Shown here piece after piece: positions 47,801 through 61,200 of a stretch of DNA of 64,000 bases. Both the position numbers and the translations under genes were made by a program. The DNA lies in assembly GCF_963259705.1 (NCBI RefSeq), contig NC_081842.1, positions 59,861,787 to 59,925,786 on the forward strand, read 5' to 3'. Positions within the stretch are counted from its first letter, which is position 1; each line of letters opens with the position of its first letter. Source of the DNA: Myotis daubentonii. Its lineage: Eukaryota; Chordata; Mammalia; Chiroptera; Vespertilionidae. Under the pieces are notes generated by a model. The model made no database searches. It was given only the letters and a program-made list of their open reading frames with translations, and had not been told where the DNA came from.

Positions 47801-50800
47801 CTGAGCCAGTTGGTGATGTTAGGTGTTGGTCAATACATATTTTCTTATATCCAGTCCCAGGAGCGGCTAGGATCCAGACTCTCCTGGTTGCCTCTCATCC
47901 CACCAAAACCCACATCTCTGTGTAGGGAAAGAAAAGAGGCACAGCATAATTAGTTAGGAATAGGATGCTATTTCTTACATGTCTACAGTGTTTTATAGTT
48001 TTCAAGGAATTGTTATCCCATTTTACTGTCATGAGGGTTAGGAAGCAAAGCACTAATTTACTGAGTAACCCAATGAAAACACTTTACATACTTTGCCCCA
48101 TTTAGTTCTCACAACATCCCAAATGAAGAGGGATCATTTCTTCCATTTAACAATTGAGGTTAATGAAACAGGTATATCTATTTTCATTTTATATTTGAAG
48201 AGACTGAGGCTCAAATATTAAAGGGTATGTGTAAAATTAAACAACTCTAAGTAGGGGAGGTGGAATTTGAATCTAGAACTGTCTGTGTCCAGAGTCCATG
48301 TTCACTGATTTGTAGCACGCTGCCTCTACACTAGCCTGTCAGTACTATCAATTCTACATTAAACCCCCATACACAGGCCTGAGCCCCTATAAATGAACCT
48401 CTGGGCTAAGCTGGGAGCAAGGATAAATGAGAGAGGGGAAGCATTGTCAGCTCTGACTAACCAATTTTCTCTCCTTTTCTTTGTAGTCAGCAGTTGGCTT
48501 TGATTACAAAGGAGAAGTGGAGAAACACACATCTCAGAAAGGCAAGGACCCTGCTGTTCTGCTCAGACTTCAAATAGCCACAGCCGTCAACTCCCTTTTA
48601 GTTCCATCACCCACTTCCTCACTATTTCCTTTATTTTAAAATCCATCTGTGTACTTGCTTCTTCCTTTCTCCTTTACCACTTTCTATGAGATTGATCAAG
48701 TTTTATTTAGTCCCCCCTTTTTTTTCCCTAATGGATTAAAAATAAGGTATTCTACGCCTTTATTTTAGGAGGTTATCCTTAAGTTGTAACATGCATCTCT
48801 GACTTAAATTTAAACATTATACCTTCCTGCATAATATAAGATATATAGAATATTTTAATTACATTCTTTTTGCATTCTACATTCTTTGTACCAGCTGGAC
48901 AGTTATTATTACCTGGTATATTGGCTCTATGTGTTGATAAACCCCACAAAATTGAATCATGATTATTACCTAGTAAATACTTATTTAAATTGACCCACAT
49001 ATTTACCAACTCCTCCTCATCATTGTTTGCTGTATTTCATTGTTTCCTCCTGGCTTCTTCTATTTTTTTCTTGCTAAAGTATACCCTTTGATAATTCTTC
49101 CAGCGAGTCTATGAAGGAACTTGCAGGCTTTATTTTAAAAAATCTTTTATTTTCTTCCACTCTTCATTATTATTTTCCATTCATTACTTTGCAGATATTA
49201 TTTCATTGTCTCTGGTATCTCTCATGTCATCATCATTTCTTTGTAGATAATATGTCTTATCTCTGTTTTCTTTTTTTAATTTAATTTTATTGTTTAAAGC
49301 ATTACACATAGTAGTACATATATCTCCTCCCCGCCCCATTGATCTTCCCCCAGCCTCCCCTACCCCCTGTCACATGCCCCTCATCCCAACCCCCACAGAG
49401 TCATGTGTCCATTGGTTGTGCTTATATGCATGCATACAAGTCCTTTGGTTGATCTCTTTCCCCCACTCCCCAACATGCCCCAGCCTTCCCGCTGTAATTT
49501 GACAGTCTGTTCGATGCTTTACTGCCTCTGTTTGTCTGTTTTCTTAAATTTTATTTTATGAAAGGTTTTCTTTTGTCTCTGATATTCTGAAATATTATCA
49601 GAATATGTCAAGGTTTTTTTTTATTATTTTACATGAGACATCCATCCTCTTCAACCTGCAAAGTACTAATTATGGAAAGTCCTCAGGCTTTCTGTTTTGT
49701 TTTGAGAATGACTTTCCTCTCTTCTTTTTTATTCTTCTGCAACTCACATTAGACTTGTATTCGAACTTTTCATTATCTTCTTGATCTCTCACTTTCTCTT
49801 TTTATTGATTTCAGAGAGGAAGGGAGAGGAAGAGAGAGATAGAAACATCAATGATGAGAGAGAAGCATTGATAGGCTGCCTCCTGCATGCCCCCTTCTGG
49901 AGATTGACCCCCCAACCCAGACATGTGCCCTGACTGGGGACCAAACCGTGACCTCCTGGTTCATAGGTCAATGTTCAACCACTGAGCCATGCCCGGCAGG
50001 CTGATATCTCTTTTTTCAAAAAGGAAGTTTACACTTACAACAAAATTGAGAGGAAGGTACAGAGATTTACCATACACCCCCTTCCTTTATTTATTTATTT
50101 TTTTACCAAGGATGAATCTACATTGATACATCATAATTACCCTAAGTCTATATTCACTCTTTTATAAATTTTTAATTTTTTTCAATTAAAGTTTATATTC
50201 AATATTACTTTGTATTAGTTTCAGGTGTACAACATAGTGCTTAGACAGTCATATACTTTACAAAGTGATCCACCTGATATTCCAAGTACCGACCTGGCAT
50301 CATACAGTTATTACAATATTATTGACTATATTCCATATGCTGTACTTGACATTCCCATGACTATTTTGTACTACTAATTTATACTACTCAAACCTTCACC
50401 TTTTTCACCTAGTCCCCCAACCCTCCTCCATTCTGACAACCATCATCAGTCTTTCCTTGGTATCTTTGAGTATGTTTCTATTTTGTTTGTTTGTTTTGCT
50501 CTTTAGAACCCACATATAAGTGAAACCATATAATAGTTGTCTTTCTCTGTCATACCAGGCTGTTGTAAATGGTAAGATTTCATGCATTGTTATCGCTGAG
50601 TAATATTCCATTGTATATCTATACCACCACTTTTTTTATCCATTCGTCTGTTGATGGGCACTTGGGTTGTTTCCATATCTTGGTAATAAGCATAAGGGTG
50701 TATATATTTTTTTGAGTTAGTGTTTTGGGTTTCTTCAGATATATACCCTTGAAGTGGAATCACTGGGTCATAAAACATAATTCAATTTTTAATTTTTTGA

Positions 50801-52322
50801 GGAACTTCTATACTGTGCTCCATAGTTGCTGCACCAATATACATTCCCATCAACAGTGCACGAGGATTCCCTTTCTCCACATTCTTGCCAACATTTGTTG
50901 TTTGTTGATTTGTTGATAACAGCCACTCTGACAGGTATGGGGTGACATCTGGTTGTGGTTTTTTTAAAAATTTTTTTTTATTTATTGCTTAAAGTATTAC
51001 AAAGGGTATTACATATGTGTCCATTTCCCCCGCCCCCCCGCCCTAGACAGTCCCCTAGCCTCCCCTATCCCCCAGTGTCTTATGTCCATTGGTTATGCTT
51101 ATATGCATGCATACAAGTCCTTTAGTAGATCTCTTACCCCACTACCTCCTGCCCCCCAACCCTCCCCGGCCTTCCCGCTACAGTTTGACAATCTGTTTGA
51201 GGCAGCTCTGCCTCTGTATCTATTATTGTTCAAAAGTTTATAATGGTCTCTATTATCCATGAATGAGTGAGATCATGTGGTATTTTTCCTTCATTGACTG
51301 GCTTATTTCACTTAGCATAATGCTCTCCAATTCCATCCATGACGTTGCAAATGGTAAGAGTTCCTTCCTTTTTAGAGCAGCATAGTATTCCATCGTGTAG
51401 ATGTACCACAGTTTTCTAATCCATTCATCTACTGATGGGCACTTAGGCTGTTTCCAGATCTTAGCTATGGTGAATTGTGCTGCTATGAACATAGGGGTGC
51501 ATATATCCTTTCTGATTGGTGTTTCTGGTTTCTTGGGATATATTCCTAGAAGTGGGATCACAGGGTCAATGGTTGTGGTTTTAATTTGCATTTTCTGATG
51601 ATTAGTGACATTGAACATTTTTTCATATGTTCTATTCAGGTTCTCTGCCCATTTTTTCATTGGATTGTTTGTTTTGTTGTTGTTGAGTTATATGAGTTCT
51701 TTATAATTTTTTTTATAGTAACCCCCTATTGAATGTATTATTGGCAAATATTTTTTCTTTCAGTAGGTTATCTTTTTGTTTTGTTGATGGTATGTTTAGA
51801 TTTGTAAGAAATTACCAAACTGTTTTCCAAAGTATCATTTTTCATTCCCACCAGCAATGTATAAGAGTTCCTGTTGCTCCACATCCTCACCAGCATTTGG
51901 TATTGTGAGTGTTCTGGATTTGGGCCATTGAAATAGGCATATACTTAGTATCTCATTTTAATTTACATTTTCCTGATGACATATGATTTAAAGCATCTTT
52001 TTATATGCATATTTGTCATCTGTATATCTTCTTTGGTAAGATGTTTGTTAAGATCTTTGGCACATTTTTAAAATTGATTTTTAATTGTTGAGTTTTAAGA
52101 GTTCTTTGTATATTTTGGATAACCGTTCTTTATCAGTGTGTCTTTTGCAAATATTTTCTCCCAGTCTATGGCTTGTCTTCTCATTTCCTTGACATTGTCT
52201 TTCACGAAGCAATTTTTTAATTTTAATTATGTCCAGGCTTATCAATTATTTCTTTCATGGATTGTATCTAAAAAGTTCACCATACCTAAGGTCATCTAGG
52301 TTTTCTCCTACACTATCTTAAA

Positions 52323-52383
<61 letters not shown>

Positions 52384-55155
52384 CTCACCCAATGATATTT
52401 TTTTCTTCATTTTTTTTAGGAGAGAGTGGAAGGAAGGGAGGAGGGGTGAAGAGAGAGAGAGAAATATTGATGTGAGAGAAACACATCAATTGGCTGCCTT
52501 CTGCATGCACCCTGACTGGCGCCAGGGGTCGAACCCACTATCCTTTGGTTCAAGAGCCAACACTCTAACCACTGAGAAAACCAACCAGGGCAAGGAGTTT
52601 TATAGTTTTGCATTTTACATTTTAGTCTATGATCTATTTTGAGTTAATTTTTGTAAAAGGTATAATGTCTATATCTAGATTCATTTTTGCTTTGCATATG
52701 GATGCCCAGTTGTTCCAGTACTATTTGTTGAAAAGTCTATTTTCTCTCCATTATATTGCCTTTGCTCCTTTGTCAAGGGTTAGTTGACTATATTTATGGG
52801 GTCTATTTCTGGGCTCTCTATTCTGTTCCATTGTTCTATTTGTCTATTCTTTCACTACATTGTCTTAATTACTATAACTTTATAGCAAGTCTTAAAGTCA
52901 AATAGCATCAAGTCTTCCAACTTCATGTTGGCTACTTTTTCAGTATTGTGTTGGCTTAGGGTCTTTTGCCTCTCCATATAAACTTTAGAATCAAGTGTCA
53001 ATATCCAAAAAATTACTTTCTGGGATTTTGATTTTGATTGCATTCCATCCATGGATCAATCTGGGAAGAACTGAAATCATGACAATATTGAGTCTTCCTA
53101 TTCATGAGCGTATAATATATCTCCATTACTTAGTTCTTCTATGGTTTACTTAATCAGGATTTTCCTTATATAGATCTTGTGTATTTTTAAAAGTTATACC
53201 TGAGTATTTCTTTATTGGAGTTGCTAATGTAAATGTATTTTATTTTATTTTATTTTTTAAAAATATATTTTATTGATATTTTTACAGAGAGGAAGAGAGA
53301 GGGATAGAGAGTTTAAAACATCAATGAGAGAGAAACATCGATCAGCTGCCTCCTGCACACCCCCTACTGGGGATGTGCCCACAACCAAGGTACATGCCCT
53401 TGACCGGAATCGAACCTGGGACCTTTCAGTCCACAGGCCGATGCTCTATTCACTGAGCCAAACTGGTTAAGGCTGTATTGTATTTTAATTGCAAATTTTA
53501 GTTGTTCATGGTTGGTATGTAGGAAAGCAATAGACTTTTGTATATAATCTTATATTCTGCTACCTTACTATAATCACTTATTAGTTTCAAGAATATGCAT
53601 ATCAATTCTTTTGGATTTTCTACACAGACCATCATGTCATCTGTAAACAAAGACAATTTTATATCTGTCTTTCCAGTCTGTGTACCTTTTATTTCCTTTT
53701 CTTGCCTTATGGCATTAGCAAGGACTTCCTGTGCAATGTTGAAAAGAATGATGAGAGGAGCCATCCTTACCTTGTACCTGATCATAATGGGAAATATTCA
53801 AGTTTCTTACCATTTAGGTATGATGTTAGCTGTAGGGTTTTGGTAAATTGTCTTTATCAAGTTTAGAATGTTCCCCTCTGTTTCTAGTTTACTAAGTTTT
53901 TTGTTTTCTTTTTTTAAAAGAAGAGATGTTGGATTTGGTCAAATGCTTTTTTTTTTCTGTATCTATTGAAAAGATCCTGTGGTTTTATTTTTCTAGTCTG
54001 TTGATGGATTACATTAATTGATTTTCAAATGTTGAACCAGCCTTTCATACTTCAGATAAATCCTACTTGGTCGTGGTGTATAATTCTTTTCATACATTGT
54101 TGGATTCAATTTGCTAATATTTAGTTGAGGATTTTTGAAACTATGTTTTTGAGAGATATTGGTCTATAGTTTTCTTTCTTGTAATATCTTTGTCTGGTTT
54201 TGGTATTAGAGTAATGATGGCCTCTTAGAATTAGTTAGAAATTATTCCCTGTGATTTTATTCTCTGAAAGAGTTTGTAGAGAATTGATACATATTTTTTC
54301 CCTTAAATGTTTCGTAGAATTCTCCAATGAACCCATCAGGGCCTGGTGTTTTCTGTTTTGGAAGATTATTAATTATTGATTCAATTTCTTTAATAACTAT
54401 AGGCCTACTCATATCACATGTTTCTTCTTGTGTGAGTTTTGGAAGATTGTGTCTTTCCAAGAATTGTTCTATTTCATCTAGATTTTCGAATTTGTGGGCA
54501 TAGAGTTGTTCATAGTATTCTTTTACTATCCTTTTAATTTCCGTGGGATCTGTAGAGATGTCCCCTCTTTCATTTGTGATCTTATTAATTTGTATCCCCT
54601 TTTTTATTAGCTTGGCTAGAGGCTTAGTGACTTATTGACCTTTTCAAAGAACCAGCTTTTGTTGTATTGATTTTCTCTATTAATTTGTTTTCAATTTTAT
54701 TTATTTTTTCTCTAATTTTTTTTCTCTTCAGCTTACTTTAAATTTAATTTGCTCTTCTTTTCTAGTTTCCTAAGGTGGAAACTTAGATTACTGAATCTTA
54801 CTTTTTCTTTCTCCTTTTCTAATATGCATTTAATGCTGTAAGTTTTTCCTTAAGCACTGCTTTTACGGCATCTCAAAATTTTTGGTAAGTTGTGTTCTTG
54901 ATATCTCAATTTTTCTTCTCTATTTCCATTTATTTATCTCCTGGTGCTGCATCCTGAGTAACTACTTTGGATTTATATTAAGTTCACTAATTATCTCTTC
55001 AGCTGGCTTTAGTAATTATTTAAGCTAACTATTAAGTATTTAACTTTCTATCAGATATTTTCATTTCTGGAAGTTTCCCTTGGTTCTATTTTAAATCTCC
55101 TGATTCTTTTTCCATAATGTCCTGTTGCTTTCATTTTTAAAAATTTATTTTTATT

Positions 55156-55208
<53 letters not shown>

Positions 55209-58200
55209 TTGATTTGTAGTTTCACTTATTTATGCATTCATTGGTTGTTTCTTGTATGTGACTTGACAAAAAATCAAACCCCACAACCTTGGCATTATCA
55301 GGATGACACTCTAACCAACTGAGCTACCTGGCTATGGCCTGTTGCTTTTATTATATCCCACCCCGCCCCCCACCTCACCACCCCACCAGTTCTTTAAGCT
55401 CTTTAATCATTTTAAAAAAATATTTATTTTATAGTTTATTTTATATTATTTGCAGTTCTTGGGGGGTGCCAATTTTTCTATGGTTATTTTATTTTCCTCA
55501 TGGTTGTTTATTTTGTTGAGGGTTGTGATTTTTGTTTGTGAATTTATTTCAATGGGGGAGAGATATTTGTTTTATGAGAATTTCATGGGCTGTGGTTTGA
55601 TTAAGTTTCCCATACAGAGAAATCTTGCCTTTATGTCTGGCTTAATTTTAGAAGTCTTAATAGTAAAGGACCATTTAAAATATATTTTTCACTATAAATT
55701 CAATTTAAATAGATGTAGATCTATTTAGTCTTTCATTTTTTTTAAATTTTTTTTAGTCAGTTATGATATACTTAGAAGCCCGATGCACGAAATTTGTGCA
55801 TATATAGGCTCTGCTTCATACCAAGGGGCTCGGCCCTCACAGCCCTGACCTCATAACCCCGCCCGGCTTCATCTGGAAGGTTGTCCTGACAGTCGTTCTG
55901 CTGTCCAGTCTAATTAGCATATTAGCTCTTTATTATATAGGATGTTGTTTTCAAGGAAGTTTTACATTTATCTATGTTGTCAAATTTATTTACATAAATT
56001 TATTTATACTCTTTCTAACCTCTGCAATATCTGTAGTGATGTGCTCACTTTCATTTCATATTATTAATCTGCTTTTTTCTTTTTAATTGATTATTCTTGC
56101 CATAAGTTTATCAGTTTCTTTTCTTTTCAAAGAACTAACTTTTCAAAAAGTATTTTTATTAAATTTATTGGCGTGACATTAGTTAATAAGATTGTGTAGG
56201 TTCCAAGTGTACATTTCTATGATTCATGATCTGTATCTTACATTGTGTGCCCATCACCCAAAGGCAAATCATCTTCTGTCACCATGTATTTGACCCCCTT
56301 TACTACTCCCACCCCCTTTCCCTCTGTTGTCTGTGTATATGAGTTTTTGCTTGTTTGCAAAGAACTAACGTTTGACTTTTCTCATTTTCTTTATTGTTCA
56401 CTTGTCTTTAAAATTGCATTGATTTCTGCTTTTATCTTTTTTTTCTTCAATTTAGAGTGAGTTTAGTTTGTTCTTTTTCTAGCTTCTAAAGGAATTGCTC
56501 AGGTAATTGAGTTTTAACCCTTTATTTCCTGTATATGCACTTGAAACTATATATTTCTCTCTAAATACTGCTTTTGCTGCATTTCACAATGTCATGTGTG
56601 TTTAAATTTTCATTCATTTCCTTTATGATTTCTTATTTGACCCAAGAGTCAAAGAAGACTCTTCATGTTCCAAGTATTGGGGGGAATTTTCTAGATAAAT
56701 TTATTATTAATTAATTCTGTTGTGATCAGAGAATATGGCATCTACTATTTCAATCTTTTGAATGTATTAAAAACTTATGGCTCAGCATATGATCTAGGTG
56801 AATGTACCAATGTACATTAAAAAATGTATATTGCAGTTTGGGTCTATAGTGTTCTGTAATTGTCAACTGGGTCTTGTTGATAATGTAATTTAGACCTATG
56901 ATTTTAGATTCTTTTGTCTAAATTTCTGTCAATTCATGAGAGAAAGGTGTTAACATTTTCAACTATGATATGAATTTGTCTCTTTTTCTTTCTGCTTCTG
57001 TCAGTTTTTGCTTCATGAATTTTGTTTCTGTTAATAAGATTATGCCAGCATTCATATTACTGATGAATGATGAATTGTTTTCTTATTATTGTACTAGAGG
57101 CCCAGTGCACGGATTCGTGCACCAGTGGGGTCCCTCGGCCTGGCCTGCAGGGATCAGGCCGAAACTGGCTCTCTGACATCCGCCAAGGGGTCCTATATTG
57201 TGAGAGGGTGCAGGCCAGGCTGAGGGACCCCACCAGTGCACGATTGGGGCCAAGGAGGGACCGTGGGATTGGTCCAGGGTGTGTCTGGCCCATCTCGCCC
57301 AGTCCCCATCAGCTGGACCCCAGCAGCAAGCTAACCAATGGGTCAGAGTATCTGCTCCCTGGTGGTCAGTATGCATAATAGCGACTAGTCAGTCGAACGA
57401 ACAGTCGGACACTTAGCATATTAGGCTTTTATTATATAGGACTAGAGGCCCAGTGCATGGATTCGTGCACCGGTGGAGTCCCTCATCCTGGCCTGTGCCC
57501 TCTCTCAATCCCGGAACCATCAGGGGATGTCTTATAGCCAGTTTCAGCCAGATCCCCACAGACCTGATCCAGACAGGAGGGAGCCCAATCCTGTGTGTTG
57601 AGAGTCTGTTCCCTGGTGGCCAGTGCACGCCACTCAGTCATTTGGTCATTCGGTTGCTTACGCTTTTATATATATATGTAGTCTCTCTTATCTCTTATAA
57701 TGCATTTTGTCTTGAGGTCGACTTTGTCTCATATTCGTGACATCTTTCTGATGCTTACACTTTCTGTGGTATATATTTTCTTAGATAAGTATTTAAATTA
57801 ATTTCTCAGCTTAGAATTCACATATAAGTAGTGTACAATTAGATATTTGTGTTCCATACACTTAGGTGTGAGACTGTAGTTTACAAGTCTCTTAGGTAAA
57901 TTTCCTCCCTATAGTTTGTTGCTGAACAAACTACAAGCCCCCTCACCATTTCCCTGGACAAGTGAATAGAGTTTTTCTAAAACTCTTTTATAGCAGGGGG
58001 CAGAGACTCATTTTCTGCTCTTCAGCCCTCTATTTATAGAACTCAGACCCTCAGATCCTAGATTCTAAACCTAAGCAATAAGTTTGGGACTTAAAACACC
58101 CTTGAGTTTTCTGTGCCATCAGCTCATAAGTGCCCTCAATCTACTGCTTTGATTTATCTATTTGTTTTTGTAACCAGGATTTTTTGTTTTTTAGCTTCAC

Positions 58201-61200
58201 TATTAACAACAACAAAAATTGTTATATTTTAGCTGACATTTCTAATTTTTTTATGGGAATAGGAAAAGGCAGACATTTCATGTAGATATGCCTTCCCCCC
58301 CGCCCCCCAAAGCTTCTCCTTATACTCTTTGTACTTTTCCCTTCCTTGAAGAGGGGAGAAAATTGAAATGATCATCTCATCTTGGCAGGGAAGTAAGAGA
58401 GAGAAGATAAAAACAGTGAACAAAAGATGGTTTAGAACACCGTTTCTCTTTAATTCACCTATATTTAAGCCTTGCTCTCTTCCCAGACCCCAGTCACCCA
58501 TTCTTCTTGAATTTTCTCTTCAATGGCTCTTTCCTGTGGGCTGAGAGTGGGCTCTTATGACTGCTCCTTCCATCGCAGATTACTCTCATGGCTTTGGTGG
58601 CCGTTATGGAGTAGAAAAGGATAAACGGGACAAGGCAGCTCTGGGATATGACTACAAAGGAGAAACAGAGAAACACGAATCCCAGAGAGGTAAGTCGGAA
58701 CTGGAGAGGAGGGAGGTCACAGAGTACCATAGAGCCTTAGCCATTCCTTTCTGTTCTTATTTATTTTTAAATGTTTTTATTGATTTTAGAGAGAGAGGAA
58801 GGGGGAGAGGGAGAGAAATAGAAACATCTATGAGGTAGAAACATTGACATTGATCAGCTGCCTCCTGCACACACCTACTGTACTGGAGATCAAACCTGGA
58901 ACCTGGGCATGTGCCCTGACTGAGAATTGAACTGGTGACCTCTTGGTGCATGAGTTGATGCTCAACCACTGAGCCACACCTGCTGGACCATCTTTCCTTT
59001 CTGGAAGCTGACACAGAGGACCCAGAATATAGAGGGGCAGATGTGCAGTGGAGGTGGTGGGTGAAAAATAATGTGTATGTGTGTGAGGGTCAGTGGAGGT
59101 AAACCAAAAGTGGTGGAGAGCGAAACTGTAAGATTAGGGGCAGGACAGAAAAGGGAGGCTTAGGAGAAGGGACCACTGAGAAAAGGATGAAGACAGACAG
59201 GATGGTGATGATAGGAGTGTGATTTGCCAATGATTCCTACTGGCCCCTCTGCCTCACAGAGGATAGAGAGGTCTCCTTCCTCTCTGAGATGCACAGGGGA
59301 TGGCTGGAGGGCTGTCCTTATTTTCTTCTGTTTCTTCCTTATCATCTCCCCCTTTTATATCACTTTCTTCTTTTTATGTTTTCCAATTCTCAGCTTTCTC
59401 TTCTCCATTCTCTCCTAAGTTTCTTCTTCCAATCCTTTTGCCTCTCTTCCCATCTTTGCCTTTCTCTATCCTCTGATTCTCATACTTCCTCATCCTCCTC
59501 TCTGTCTTCTGGTCTTTCTTTCCCCCGCTCCCTCTTCGCACCCATGTCCAGCATTTTAACTTCTGTATGACTCTTAGACCTTTCTGTCCTGCAGATTATG
59601 CCAAGGGCTTTGGTGGTCAGTATGGAATCCAGAAGGACCGAGTGGATAAGGTAAAGTACCAGAGTACCAATGTCTTGAGAATAGTTTTCCAAACTGCCCT
59701 GGATGTGCATGGAAAAAAGAAGCAAAGCTGGAAAAAGGGCAGAAAAAGCTAGGTGTACTGGGCTGTCCTTCTGGTGTCCTGTACTCCCCATGGACTGCCC
59801 TCAGCACCTAATGAGCATGTCTTCTGAAGCCTGAACTTTAACTGAGGAGAAGGAAGGGAGCCAGAGAGAGACAAAGAGACAGATAAAGATGACGTTTAAA
59901 ATTTCATTGATTGCTTGGCATTCTTTATCCCAATCTGCAGTCTTTTCCCACTCCATGTCACTGATCTCCCCTGCACCAGTTCCTCTTCATGCATTACCCA
60001 GGGCCTTGCTGCATTCCATGCAACTGGATTTGGAGATGTGAGATTTTAGGTACACTGCACATTAAAAAAAGGAGCTGAGCCCACCAGTTTAGAACTTCTT
60101 TTCCCTTCTCTCTGCCACAAAACAACAGTATTAGAATACCCTGTCCAACTGTTGAGGATCAAATGGTTAACATACCTCCTACAGTGGCCCCAATCCCTAA
60201 TATTGCTTTCTGAGTAACTACCACTTCCTTACCACCACCACCACCCTTATACCCTCCTTCCCCCCCCGCCCGCCTGCCCCCCCCCCCCACACACACCCCT
60301 ACTGTTCTTCTGCAGAGTGCTGTTGGCTTCAATGAAATGGAGGCTCCAACCACAGCTTATAAGAAAACGACACCCATAGAGGCTGGTGAGTGTAAACAAT
60401 TCCCTTTCTCTATGCTCCTCTACTGCTTCTCCTTTCTCATTCTTTCTTCTCCCCAGTCTACCTCCTCCATGCCTTCAACTACCTAGATTAGCTGAAGGAC
60501 ACTTGGCCCCTATCCTCATATTCCCAGGTTCTTTATCCTAGAAAAAATTAGCTTAAGAGGATAAAGAGACAGATGTCTATTTTTCCTTAAAGTGCTACAC
60601 TTCCACCCCCTCCCCTGACCCAAGAGAGCCCTAATTCTTTTTGTTTGTTTGTTTGTTTTTTTAAATTAAATCTTTATTGTTCAGATTATTACATTTGTTC
60701 CTCTTTTTCCCCCCATAGCTCCCCTCCACCCGGTTCCCACCCCACCCTCTGCCCTTACTCCCACCACCCACTGTTCTCATCCATAGGTGTACAATTTTTG
60801 TCCAGTCTCTTCCCATACCCCCCATACCTCTTTCCCCCCAAGAATAATCAGTCCACTCCCTTTCTATGCCCCTGATTCTATTATATTCACCCGTTTATTC
60901 TGTTCATCAGATTATTTATTCACTTGATTTTTAGATTCACTTGTTGATAGATGTGTATTTGTTGTTCATAATTTATATCTTTACCTTTTTCTTCTTCTTC
61001 CTCTTCTTAAAGGATACCTTTCAGCATTTCATATAATATTGGTTTGGTGATAATGAACTCCTTTAGCTTTTTCTTATCTGTGAAGCTCTTTATCTGACCT
61101 TCAATTCTGAATGATAGCTTTGCTGGGTAAAGTAATCTTGGTTGTAAGTTCTTGCTATTCATCACTTTGAATATTTCTTGCCACTCCCTTCTGGCCTGCA

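Larger units (their letters stand above)
50010..54960 (-). mobile_element. Nested L1 complex
   Basis: An old L1 (3' piece at 50010-50167, resuming near 51793) is split by a second L1 (about 50168-51792), itself split by the young L1 at 50963. Degraded ORF2 is readable on the minus strand: the RT block [18 protein letters not shown] at 53670-53617 and the upstream block [20 protein letters not shown] at 54367-54308. No intact ORF. Confidence 0.65.

Noticed and set aside
55161..55203. CRISPR-like or regulatory array
   Set aside because: A simple GA microsatellite inside a SINE. CRISPR is not expected in a mammalian nucleus.
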